From contig CAJXVF010000251.1 in NCBI GenBank assembly GCA_913060845.1, positions 1 to 5,045 of the forward strand: 5,045 nucleotides of DNA, read 5' to 3'. Position numbers and translations under genes: made by a program. The notes under the pieces were generated by a model, which was not told the origin of the DNA, searched no databases, and saw nothing but the letters and a program-made list of their open reading frames with translations. This DNA is from an uncultured Alphaproteobacteria bacterium (lineage in GTDB: Bacteria; Pseudomonadota; Alphaproteobacteria; Bin95). This document shows positions 1-5,045 of the stretch, piece after piece. Numbering within the stretch: position 1 is the stretch's first letter; each line of letters opens with the position of its first letter.

Positions 1-12
1 TATAAGAGACAG
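1..12 (+). other. Residual Tn5/Nextera mosaic-end adapter (artefact)
   Basis: The first 12 bases, TATAAGAGACAG, are identical to the last 12 bases of the 19-bp Tn5 mosaic end used in tagmentation libraries (AGATGTGTATAAGAGACAG). Translated in the frame of the downstream gene they give YKRQ, which does not fit the 2-oxoacid dehydrogenase E1 beta family, where a Gly-rich stretch normally precedes AQHSQS. The family match begins exactly at base 13. The simplest reading is untrimmed adapter at a contig end, so these bases should not be treated as native sequence. Confidence 0.9.
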
Positions 13-618
13 GCGCAGCACTCCCAAAGCCCGTATTCGATGTTCATGAATCTGGCTGGTCTCAAGCTCGTCCTGCCCTCCACGCCAGCTGATGCGAAGG
101 GGCTGATGAAGACGGCCATCCGGGACAATAACCCAGTGATATTCTTCGAAGCCGGTCGGCTTGCAGGCTTGAAGGGTGAGGTGCCTGATGGCGACATCGC
201 TATTCCGTTTGGCAAGGCAGATGTGAAGCGAGTTGGTACAGATGTCACCATCGTAGCGCTCGCCTGGGCCGTGCATGAAGCATTGGCGGCAGCCGAAGAT
301 TTAGCGGCGGAGGGTATTTCGGCGGAAGTCATCGATCCCCGGTCATTAGCGCCGTTGGATACGGATACCATCCGCGCGTCTGTGCAGAAGACCGGTCGCC
401 TCGTCGTGGCGGACGAAGCACCGCCCACAGCAAGTGCTGCTGCAGAAATCGCCACCCTAGTCGTGGAGGACGCCGCCACGTTCCTCGCGCTGAAAGGCCC
501 GGTTGCTCGGGTCTGCGCGCTTGATGCGCCGATCCCTTATAGCCCAGCGCTTGAGGACCACGTATTCCCGGATAGGAAGCGGATTGCGGCAGCGGCGCGG
601 GCGCTGGTTAAAGGCTGA
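13..618 (+). CDS. 2-oxoacid dehydrogenase E1 component, beta subunit (5'-truncated)
   Basis: This is the C-terminal ~201 residues of a thiamine-diphosphate-dependent E1 beta subunit of the pyruvate/acetoin/branched-chain 2-oxoacid dehydrogenase type. In the complex, E1 alpha-beta decarboxylates a 2-oxoacid and passes the acyl group to lipoyl-E2 in the cytoplasm. Visible family signatures, numbered from base 13, are AQHSQS at residues 1-6, PSTPADAKGL at 22-31, NPVIFFE at 40-46 (end of the pyrimidine-binding domain), then a transketolase C-terminal domain with GTDVTIVAL at 75-83 and EVIDPRSL at 105-112. The first ~130 residues expected from the family are missing because the contig starts here. 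The in-frame ATG at 40 is internal, not the start, since homology is continuous upstream of it. The gene ends with TGA two bases before the stop of the converging LLM gene. The E1 alpha and E2 genes, which usually lie beside it, are outside the window. The exact 2-oxoacid substrate cannot be told. Confidence 0.9.
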   Translation, partial: AQHSQSPYSMFMNLAGLKLVLPSTPADAKGLMKTAIRDNNPVIFFEAGRLAGLKGEVPDGDIAIPFGKADVKRVGTDVTIVALAWAVHEALAAAEDLAAEGISAEVIDPRSLAPLDTDTIRASVQKTGRLVVADEAPPTASAAAEIATLVVEDAATFLALKGPVARVCALDAPIPYSPALEDHVFPDRKRIAAAARALVKG

Positions 619-629
619 GGCTAGCCTTT
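610..629. terminator. Candidate bidirectional hairpin at a convergent junction
   Basis: AAAGGCT (610-616) and AGCCTTT (623-629) form a perfect 7-bp inverted repeat with a 6-nt loop. It spans both stop codons of the converging genes. Its A-run and T-run flanks could serve transcripts from either side, but the T tract is only three bases long. A competing 5-bp hairpin (AGCCT 623-627 with AGGCT 631-635) overlaps it. The position is suggestive and the strength is modest. Confidence 0.3.
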
Positions 630-1721
630 CAGGCTTTCGACATGCTGGGAAAGCTTCGGCGCCACTTCTTCCGCTAAGCGCCGCATTGATGTCGGCCAGC
701 GGCCCGTTTCATCCCAATCCTGGCCTGCCATCAGTAAGGTACCGAAGGGGCCAGCACGGTCCGCCAAATCAGTCAGGCGGGCGAGGACGGTGGCGGCACT
801 GCCTGCTATCACGCAATCCTGGATCGCTTGCGGGATATCTAGGCGCGCATTCATCGCTTCGTTCGGCTCATCCCGCATGGCCTCAAAGTCCTCCATTTGG
901 CGTAGCGAACGGAGGTAACGGAAATAGAAGGCGAAGTCGCCATCAGGGTCAGCGATGATGTCCTGTGCCTCCTGGTCGGTCTCTGTGACCAGAATATTGC
1001 GGCCAAGGCGCCATACGTCCGGGTCGGCGGGTTTGCCTGCCTTATCTCGGGCCTCGGCATAGGTTTGCCATTGGGCAATCACATCGTCCTCGGAAACGAA
1101 ATTGGCTGAAATCGGAATGAAGTCCCGCTCTGCGCAGACGAATGCAGCGCCTGACCGGGCAGACACCATCGCCATTGCGATAGGAGGATGCGGCTGCTGC
1201 ATTGGTTTCGGGATAGCGCCTAGCCCATGGCGCGGCCAGTGGGTGGATTTATTGGTGAGCGTCATACCGTTCACGGTTATTTCAAACGGCCCATCAGCTG
1301 CCCAAAGCGCTTGGATCGCATTCACGTATTCCAGTGCGACACGGTTGCGTTCGCCCATGTCTGTTTCGCCGAAGAATTCTGCGTCAGAGATCAAGCCGCC
1401 CGGCCCAACGCCGAGCATCAGGCGCCCGCCAGATAGCTGATCGAACATCGCGGCCTCACCAGCGACAATGCCTGGGTGGTGATGCGGCAAGTTTACAACG
1501 CCTGTGCCGAAGCGGATCTGGCTTGTTTCAGAAATCAATGTTGCCAGGAACAACATGGCGGAGGGAATTTGTTCCGCTTTGGAGGTGAAATGCTCGCCAA
1601 TCCATACCTCTCCGTAGCCAAGCTTATCGGCCAAAAGAACCATCTCGCGGTCCTCCTGCAAGGCCAGGGCATAGGGCTTTTCGGGGCGATGTAGGGGCAT
1701 TGAAAATACGCCGAGACGCAT
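621..1721 (-). CDS. LLM-class flavin-dependent monooxygenase/oxidoreductase
   Basis: The 366-residue product is a bacterial luciferase-like TIM-barrel protein. Members use reduced FMN (or F420 in some groups) and O2 to oxygenate small organic substrates, usually with a separate flavin reductase, and none is encoded here. The N-terminus MRLGVFSMPLHRPEK, the GYGEVWIGEHF segment (residues 35-45), GTGVVNLPHHHPG (72-84) and SGGRLMLGVGPGG (97-109) are hallmarks of the limonene/alkanal-type branch, and length is normal. The frame stays open to 1991, but the start is placed at 1721. A strong AAAGGAG lies 9 nt upstream of this ATG, homology begins exactly here, and the extension would run through the divergent promoter region into the opposing gene. 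It ends with TAG. It is divergent from the PuuE-like gene and convergent with the E1 beta gene. The oxidised substrate cannot be predicted from sequence. No disabling lesion is seen. Confidence 0.9.
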   Translation of the reverse strand: MRLGVFSMPLHRPEKPYALALQEDREMVLLADKLGYGEVWIGEHFTSKAEQIPSAMLFLATLISETSQIRFGTGVVNLPHHHPGIVAGEAAMFDQLSGGRLMLGVGPGGLISDAEFFGETDMGERNRVALEYVNAIQALWAADGPFEITVNGMTLTNKSTHWPRHGLGAIPKPMQQPHPPIAMAMVSARSGAAFVCAERDFIPISANFVSEDDVIAQWQTYAEARDKAGKPADPDVWRLGRNILVTETDQEAQDIIADPDGDFAFYFRYLRSLRQMEDFEAMRDEPNEAMNARLDIPQAIQDCVIAGSAATVLARLTDLADRAGPFGTLLMAGQDWDETGRWPTSMRRLAEEVAPKLSQHVESLKG

Positions 1722-1730
1722 GAGATGGCT

Positions 1731-1737
1731 CTCCTTT
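1731..1737 (-). promoter_or_regulatory. Ribosome-binding site of the LLM oxidoreductase gene
   Basis: On the minus strand AAAGGAG (plus strand CTCCTTT) lies 9 nt before the ATG at 1721. It decides the start in favour of the 366-residue form over the upstream extension reaching 1991. Confidence 0.8.
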
Positions 1738-1766
1738 AAGCAATGGGCAGAGTGTGCGGCCAATCT

Positions 1767-1806
1767 CAGGCATTTCGCAAGTGCGCCGCCGTGATTATGA
1801 TGCCTG
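1767..1806. repeat. 7-bp inverted repeat, possible operator half-sites
   Basis: CAGGCAT (1767-1773) and ATGCCTG (1800-1806) are exact reverse complements separated by 26 bases. Their centres are 33 bp apart, about three helical turns. They bracket the candidate -10 elements of both divergent genes, as a regulator's paired half-sites might. A repeat of this size can arise by chance in ~110 bp, so it is only a candidate. Confidence 0.25.
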
Positions 1807-1820
1807 CAGACCCCGTTTCT

Positions 1821-1824
1821 GGAG
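1821..1824 (+). promoter_or_regulatory. Ribosome-binding site of the PuuE-like gene
   Basis: GGAG at 1821-1824 sits 8 nt upstream of the ATG at 1833. The earlier in-frame ATGs at 1743, 1797 and 1800 lack such a site, and family homology starts at MDHLARDFVGYGG, so 1833 is the chosen start. Confidence 0.7.
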
Positions 1825-1832
1825 CAGTAGCT

Positions 1833-2744
1833 ATGGATCATCTGGCACGCGACTTTGTTGGCTATGGCGGCAACCCGCCGAATCCGAATTGGCCGGGTAA
1901 AGCCAGGCTGGCGCTGAACTTCGTGCTGAACTTCGAAGAAGGCTCGGAGCCCAACCAACTGGACGGCGACGGCAAGACCGAAGTTGGCCACACAGACTCG
2001 CCGGCCTCACCTGTTCCGCTAGACCGCCGAGATTTGGCAGCAGAGAGCATGTTTGAGTATGGTGCCCGGGTTGGGTTCTGGCGCATCCATCGGATGTTCC
2101 AGGAACGGAAAATTCCCTACACCGTTTTTGCCTGCGCTATGGCGATTGAACGGAACCCTCCGGCAGCAGCAGCAATCCGTGAGGCAGGGCTTGATGTATG
2201 CTGCCATGGTTGGCGGTGGATCGAGCATTTCAAGCTTTCCGAAGAAGAAGAGCGCGAGCACATTGCCCGTGCAGTCAAGTCCCTGGAGCAAACGCTCGGT
2301 AAGAAGCCCGATGGCTGGTATTGCCGCTATGGACCAAGTGAAAGCACGCGCAAGCTCGTCGTAGAGCATGGCGGGTTCTTGTATGATTCAGATGCGTATA
2401 ACGACGATCTACCCTATTGGAAGAAGGTGAATGGCCAGGATCATCTGGTCGTGCCTTACGGTCTCGCGAACAATGACGGGCAGTTGACCCGGGGCAATAT
2501 GGCGACCAGCGGGCAGTTCTTTGAATTTCTGCGCGATGCCTTCGATATTCTCTATGATGAAGGTCTGACCGAGCCGAAGATGATGAATGTCGGCCTACAC
2601 ATGCGCATCGTCGGCCAACCGGCGCGAGCCGCTGGCCTCAAGCGCTTCCTGGATTATGTGCAGAGCAAGCCGGACGTATGGATCGCACCCCGCGTCGAGA
2701 TCGCGCGCCACTGGGCGGCGGAACATCCACCACCGCAGGGCTAA
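1833..2744 (+). CDS. PuuE-like polysaccharide deacetylase-family hydrolase (allantoinase-related)
   Basis: The 303-residue product belongs to the NodB/CE4-fold group that includes PuuE, the allantoinase recruited from polysaccharide deacetylases. Matching blocks are RDFVGYGG (6-13), FVLNFEEG (30-37), ESMFEYGARVGFWRI (71-85), CCHGWRW (123-129), FLYDSDAYNDDLPYW (182-196), MMNVGLHMRIVGQPAR (250-265) and a terminal ARHW. As in PuuE, the CE4 Asp-Asp pair is replaced by Glu-Glu (E35, E36), arguing against a classical metal-dependent sugar deacetylase. No signal peptide is seen, so it is cytosolic. The segment YCRYGPSESTRKLV (163-176) differs from the TGR-SPNTRR-type sequence recalled for true PuuE, so the substrate is probably a cyclic amide or ureide but not surely allantoin. 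No urate or allantoin genes are adjacent. It is divergent from the LLM gene and ends 12 nt before the converging CMD-like gene. Family assignment is firm; substrate is not. Confidence 0.88.
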   Translation: MDHLARDFVGYGGNPPNPNWPGKARLALNFVLNFEEGSEPNQLDGDGKTEVGHTDSPASPVPLDRRDLAAESMFEYGARVGFWRIHRMFQERKIPYTVFACAMAIERNPPAAAAIREAGLDVCCHGWRWIEHFKLSEEEEREHIARAVKSLEQTLGKKPDGWYCRYGPSESTRKLVVEHGGFLYDSDAYNDDLPYWKKVNGQDHLVVPYGLANNDGQLTRGNMATSGQFFEFLRDAFDILYDEGLTEPKMMNVGLHMRIVGQPARAAGLKRFLDYVQSKPDVWIAPRVEIARHWAAEHPPPQG

Positions 2745-2758
2745 ATGCGTAGCGCTTT
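2743..2758. terminator. Weak symmetric hairpin at a convergent junction
   Basis: AAA (2743-2745) and GCG (2747-2749) pair with CGC (2753-2755) and TTT (2756-2758), with one bulged T and a 3-nt loop. It overlaps both stop codons of the converging PuuE-like and CMD-like genes. The stem is short, so its value as a terminator is doubtful. Confidence 0.2.
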
Positions 2759-3911
2759 AGTCTACCGCAGGCGGGAAGCGCAGGTAGCTGTCTAACTGCA
2801 CATTGAATCCGCGCAACAGGCCTGCGACGAGGCGGTATTGGCCGACCGTAAATATGAGATCCAGAATGGCGGACGGCATCAGATTGCGTGCGACGCGCTG
2901 CCATTCGGTATCCGTCATCGTGAAGTTGGTCATTAGGCCGTCAACGGCTTCAAGCAACGCTCGATCTGCGCCATTCCATTGTTCGTGGAAAGGGCCGTCT
3001 GGAATGGCATTGATTTCTGCTGGTTTGACGTCGCGCCTTAGCGCAATTGGCACATGCTGGGACCATTCATAGGATGATCCGGCGAGCCAGCCCGTTCGCA
3101 GGATCATCAACTCCCGGGCGCGAGGATCAAGCGTTTGTTTATGTAGGCAATGATTAAAAAACGGCAACCAGCGCCGTAGCAGATCCATATTATGCGCCAA
3201 TGTGTCGATGACATTGACGCTTTCAAAAGGACCACGCGCCTTCACCAAAAGTTCAGATTCTTTTAGTGAAAGATGGGCACCCGTTGAAGGCAACACGCGG
3301 GCCTCGCCCTGTGGCTGCGCCGGTGACAAAAACTGGATATTTGGTTTGGACCGCGGCGGCGTGCGCTCGTTGAATTCTGGATAGCCAGGGTCAGGAGGAA
3401 TGCGCAGCGTGTTCAGCGCCATGGCTAGCATCACGTAATTGCCGATCATTGCCAGAATGTCGAGAATTTCGGACGTTGACCAATGGTCAGTGAGCTTTTC
3501 CCAAAGCCGGTCCGTCACGGCTGGGCCTTCAACAATGGCGTCAACAACCCTGAGTAACGTCTGCTCTTCATTCGTCCAGAAGGTTGTCGCCGGCCCATGG
3601 ATGATCGCGCCGAACTCCTTTGGGCCAAACCCACAGCAGGCCGCAGACATCTTCAGGTGCTGGCTCCATTCATACTCGCAGTCCGTTCGCCAAGCGACAC
3701 GGAGGATCAGCATCTCGCGAGTTCGGGCTGGAAGCGTTGATTTGAATAAGAAATGATTGGCGAAAATGGACCAACGGCGGAACAGGTCCGGCTGATGCAT
3801 TAGGGCCTTCATTACATTGAGCGCGCCGAGCTTCCCGTCCGCCATCTTCTGCATGTTTGCAGGCCAATTATCTGGCTCTAAAAGCCGAACGCGAGGACTG
3901 GGCCGTATCAT
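2757..3911 (-). CDS. Tandem-domain carboxymuconolactone decarboxylase (CMD)-like protein
   Basis: The 384-residue product contains two copies of the CMD/AhpD-like all-helical fold, at about residues 28-175 and 228-380, joined by a Pro-rich linker. The copies align well: DLFRRWSIFANHFLFKSTL (42-60) against DLLRRWLPFFNHCLHKQTL (243-261), REMLILR (65-71) against RELMILR (266-272), and YEWSQH at 80-85 and 281-286. The usual AhpD CxxC pair is absent: domain 1 keeps only C78 and has E81, and domain 2 has S279 and E282. This points away from thiol peroxidase chemistry and towards a decarboxylase- or hydrolase-like role, though the reaction is unknown. The start ATG at 3911 shares four bases (ATGA) with the stop of the Rieske gene, indicating one operon. 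GGAG lies 10 nt upstream. CMD-like proteins are often single-domain and around 120-200 residues, so the internal duplication is notable. The gene itself is intact. Confidence 0.88.
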   Translation of the reverse strand: MIRPSPRVRLLEPDNWPANMQKMADGKLGALNVMKALMHQPDLFRRWSIFANHFLFKSTLPARTREMLILRVAWRTDCEYEWSQHLKMSAACCGFGPKEFGAIIHGPATTFWTNEEQTLLRVVDAIVEGPAVTDRLWEKLTDHWSTSEILDILAMIGNYVMLAMALNTLRIPPDPGYPEFNERTPPRSKPNIQFLSPAQPQGEARVLPSTGAHLSLKESELLVKARGPFESVNVIDTLAHNMDLLRRWLPFFNHCLHKQTLDPRARELMILRTGWLAGSSYEWSQHVPIALRRDVKPAEINAIPDGPFHEQWNGADRALLEAVDGLMTNFTMTDTEWQRVARNLMPSAILDLIFTVGQYRLVAGLLRGFNVQLDSYLRFPPAVD

Positions 3912-3925
3912 TGAGGAGAGTCTCC
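3908..3925 (-). promoter_or_regulatory. ATGA stop/start overlap with Shine-Dalgarno in a small hairpin
   Basis: The Rieske TGA (3910-3908) overlaps the CMD-like ATG (3911-3909). The CMD Shine-Dalgarno GGAG (3925-3922) lies in the perfect palindrome GGAGACTCTCC (3925-3915), which can fold as a 4-bp stem with a 3-nt loop. Both features fit translational coupling, in which ribosomes finishing the upstream gene open the site. The overlap is directly visible; the coupling is inferred. Confidence 0.5.
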
Positions 3926-4624
3926 AGCAGCGGGAGGCATATTCAGTGCCTTACGCACTGTGCGATGAAAATGGTGAAGCGCGGGTTCATTTCGGCCAAA
4001 AGTAATATGCGGCTGGTCTCCAGACTTGAAGCTTTGTTGAATGCCTTCGCGCACAGGAAAGTCTTCCTCTTCAACTGTTTTCAGCAACAGAGCAAGATTC
4101 TTGGTCCAATGTGCTTCTGCCGCTTCCGTCGCCGCAGGCTCCGATATCAGCAGGGTAACCCTGAATTGGACCGCGTCAACGCCACGGGGAAACGCGTGCC
4201 AAAGTTCAACGTGCTCACCTTGCCGCACAAGGACAGTGGTCGGAAACAATATATAGACGCTGGCGAGATGCTTCGGCAGGTCCCATTCAGCTTCCGGTTG
4301 GTCCTTCAACATAGCGATGCTGCGCCGGGCAAACAGCAGGCTCAGGTTTTCGCCAAAGGCGTCAAACGCGCCGACATTTCTATGCAGGATTGGGTGGATC
4401 GACTGTTTGTGTAGAACGCCGAAATGGTAGGATTCCAGAAAGGTATCGATGCCGAGCTTCCAGTTCAGGTTCCATTCGGAATCGTAGGTTCTGAAGTGGG
4501 TATATCCGGCGAGATCATAATTTTTGATCTCCGGCGCCAGGCCTTGCAAAAGCGCATCAACGTCCAGTGCCGCATCGCCCTCTGTAGCTGGAGATGGCTG
4601 CACGAAAATCAGGCCATGACGTTC

Positions 4625-4627
4625 CTA
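4625..4627 (-). other. In-frame amber codon in the Rieske oxygenase gene
   Basis: On the minus strand the frame reads LTELPC, TAG, ERHGLIFV. In related oxygenases the linker after the Rieske domain commonly reads -EERxGL-, so the TAG probably replaces GAG (Glu) by one base change. The frame and homology continue without a gap on both sides. TAG also ends the LLM gene in this window, so it is used here as an ordinary stop. Confidence 0.8.
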
Positions 4628-4962
4628 ACATGGCAGTTCTGTTAGCCCGTGATCGACCTTGTCCATGCCTTCGAATGCGGCATCTTCTGGCCTGGCTGCG
4701 AGGCGCCCGTCTGCGCCATATGTCCAGGCGTGATAGGGGCAGACAAAGCGTCGTGCTTCACCGCAACCTTCAGCTACCCGCGCGCCACGATGGCGGCATA
4801 CATTCAAAAATGCACGGACCAGCCCTTCGCCATCCCGTGTCAACAGAATTGGAATATCAAGCAGGTCATGGGCCAAAAACGTGTTTGGACCGGGTAATTG
4901 GGCGCTGGCGGCCAGGCAGAGCGGGCGGTTGGTGAACAGTGCGTCCTGCTCTTCAGCGGCTT

Positions 4963-5009
4963 GTTGTGGTCAGCCCCCACTGAGTGGTCCGTGTGTAATG
5001 TTAGTGCAT
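4963..5009 (-). other. Frameshifted N-terminal segment of the Rieske gene
   Basis: The start frame stops at TAA 5003-5001, and the main frame carries TGA at 4972-4970. The third frame is open through both and reads ALTLHTDHSVGADHNK between them. Joining MPLEQRPSM (frame one), this stretch (frame two) and QAAEEQDALF (main frame) needs two shifts, each equal to one missing or two extra bases. The joined product looks like a normal N-terminus of the family. The exact lesion sites cannot be fixed without a homologue alignment. Confidence 0.55.
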
Positions 5010-5038
5010 AGACGGTCTTTGCTCTAGGGGCATGACTG

Positions 5039-5043
5039 CCTCC
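5039..5043 (-). promoter_or_regulatory. Ribosome-binding site of the Rieske oxygenase gene
   Basis: Minus-strand GGAGG (plus strand CCTCC) lies five bases before the ATG at 5033. It supports that codon as the original start even though the reading frame is soon broken. Nothing upstream is available, as the window ends two bases further on. Confidence 0.65.
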
Positions 5044-5045
5044 GG

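Larger units (their letters stand above)
1722..1832. promoter_or_regulatory. Divergent intergenic region between LLM oxidoreductase and PuuE-like genes
   Basis: These 111 bases separate two divergently transcribed genes and must hold both promoters unless transcription enters from further away. On the + strand TATGAT (1796-1801) resembles a -10 box. The hexamer 17 nt upstream (TTTCGC, 1773-1778) is a poor -35. On the - strand CATAAT (1799-1794) overlaps it, again without a recognisable -35. Activator-dependent or non-sigma70 promoters would fit, but this is inference. The region also contains a 7-bp inverted repeat listed separately. Confidence 0.4.
3908..5033 (-). pseudogene. Rieske [2Fe-2S] ring-hydroxylating oxygenase alpha subunit, disrupted by nonsense and frameshifts
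   Basis: An intact homologue would use a Rieske cluster and a mononuclear iron to hydroxylate a ring, fed by a separate reductase. The Rieske domain reads C-x-H (codons 4798 and 4792), 16 residues, then C-x-x-H (4741 and 4732). The catalytic domain has NWKLGIDTFLESYHFGVLH with the iron His at 4426 and 4411, and the probable Asp ligand at 4063 in VEEEDFPV. Start is ATG 5033 with GGAGG five bases upstream, giving MPLEQRPSMH before a TAA at 5003. The main frame has a TGA at 4972-4970 and opens only from 4969, continuing as QAAEEQDALF and the Rieske domain. It then meets TAG at 4627-4625 and resumes as ERHGLIFVQPSP to the TGA at 3908. The span of 1126 nt is one base more than a multiple of three. 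Without lesions it would be about 374 residues, normal for the family. Codon style matches its neighbours. Sequencing error is the main alternative to true decay. Confidence 0.82.

Noticed and set aside
1743..1832. Earlier in-frame ATGs for the PuuE-like gene at 1743, 1797 and 1800
   Set aside because: The added residues lack family similarity and a Shine-Dalgarno. GGAG eight bases before 1833 fits better.
1722..1991. Open extension of the LLM frame upstream to 1991 (90 more residues)
   Set aside because: It runs antisense to the PuuE-like gene and across the intergenic region. A strong ribosome-binding site and the family N-terminus both place the start at 1721.
3857..4414. Long plus-strand open frame antisense to the Rieske gene, with similar ones at 503-958, 1102-1440 and 3439-3756
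   Set aside because: These are shadows of the real genes on the opposite strand or in other frames, with no recognisable domain and unlikely composition.
3908..4603. Independent gene starting at GTG 4603 for the catalytic half
   Set aside because: There is no Shine-Dalgarno at a usable distance, and the sequence before it (ERHGLIF) is homologous to the same protein. It is the back half of the disrupted gene.
4625..4627. Amber readthrough or a recoded genetic code
   Set aside because: TAG ends the LLM gene normally at 623-621, no recoding signal is seen, and the gene has further frame lesions upstream.
4625..4876. Separate small Rieske ferredoxin-like protein starting at TTG 4876
   Set aside because: Coding homology continues upstream of 4876 and downstream past the TAG in the same frame, so this is a fragment of the oxygenase alpha subunit and not a ferredoxin gene.
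5034..5045. Possible adapter at the right-hand end
   Set aside because: The last 12 bases do not match the mosaic end or its complement, and they contain a plausible Shine-Dalgarno for the Rieske gene.

Overview
The window looks like a short contig from a mesophilic proteobacterium, most likely an alphaproteobacterium. That guess rests on protein style and on GC content of roughly the mid-50s percent, estimated by eye from a few lines; it is inference. The first 12 bases match the 3' end of the Tn5/Nextera mosaic-end adapter exactly, and recognisable coding homology starts at the very next codon. Base 1 is therefore probably an assembly edge and not native DNA.

Layout, left to right: (1) a 5'-truncated + strand gene for the beta subunit of a thiamine-diphosphate 2-oxoacid dehydrogenase E1 (13-618); (2) facing it with a 2-nt gap, a - strand luciferase-like (LLM) flavin-dependent monooxygenase (621-1721); (3) a 111-bp divergent intergenic region; (4) a + strand PuuE-like member of the polysaccharide deacetylase fold (1833-2744); (5) facing it with a 12-nt gap, a - strand protein made of two tandem carboxymuconolactone decarboxylase-like domains (2757-3911); (6) translationally overlapping with (5) and upstream of it, a - strand Rieske [2Fe-2S] ring-hydroxylating oxygenase alpha subunit (3908-5033), which is disrupted.

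The Rieske gene keeps its ribosome-binding site, start codon, Rieske cluster ligands and catalytic iron ligands. However, it carries an in-frame TAG where the family context expects Glu, and its first ~25 codons are split across reading frames. It is either a recent pseudogene or the product of local sequence error in a short contig. The neighbouring genes are intact.

The gene set (ring oxygenase, flavin monooxygenase, amide/ureide-hydrolase-like enzyme, decarboxylase-like protein, 2-oxoacid dehydrogenase) reads as part of a catabolic island for a cyclic, possibly nitrogen-containing, substrate. No known pathway can be assigned from the sequence alone. No tRNA, rRNA, CRISPR array, insertion sequence or transposase was seen. 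The only gene-free stretch of note is 1722-1832.
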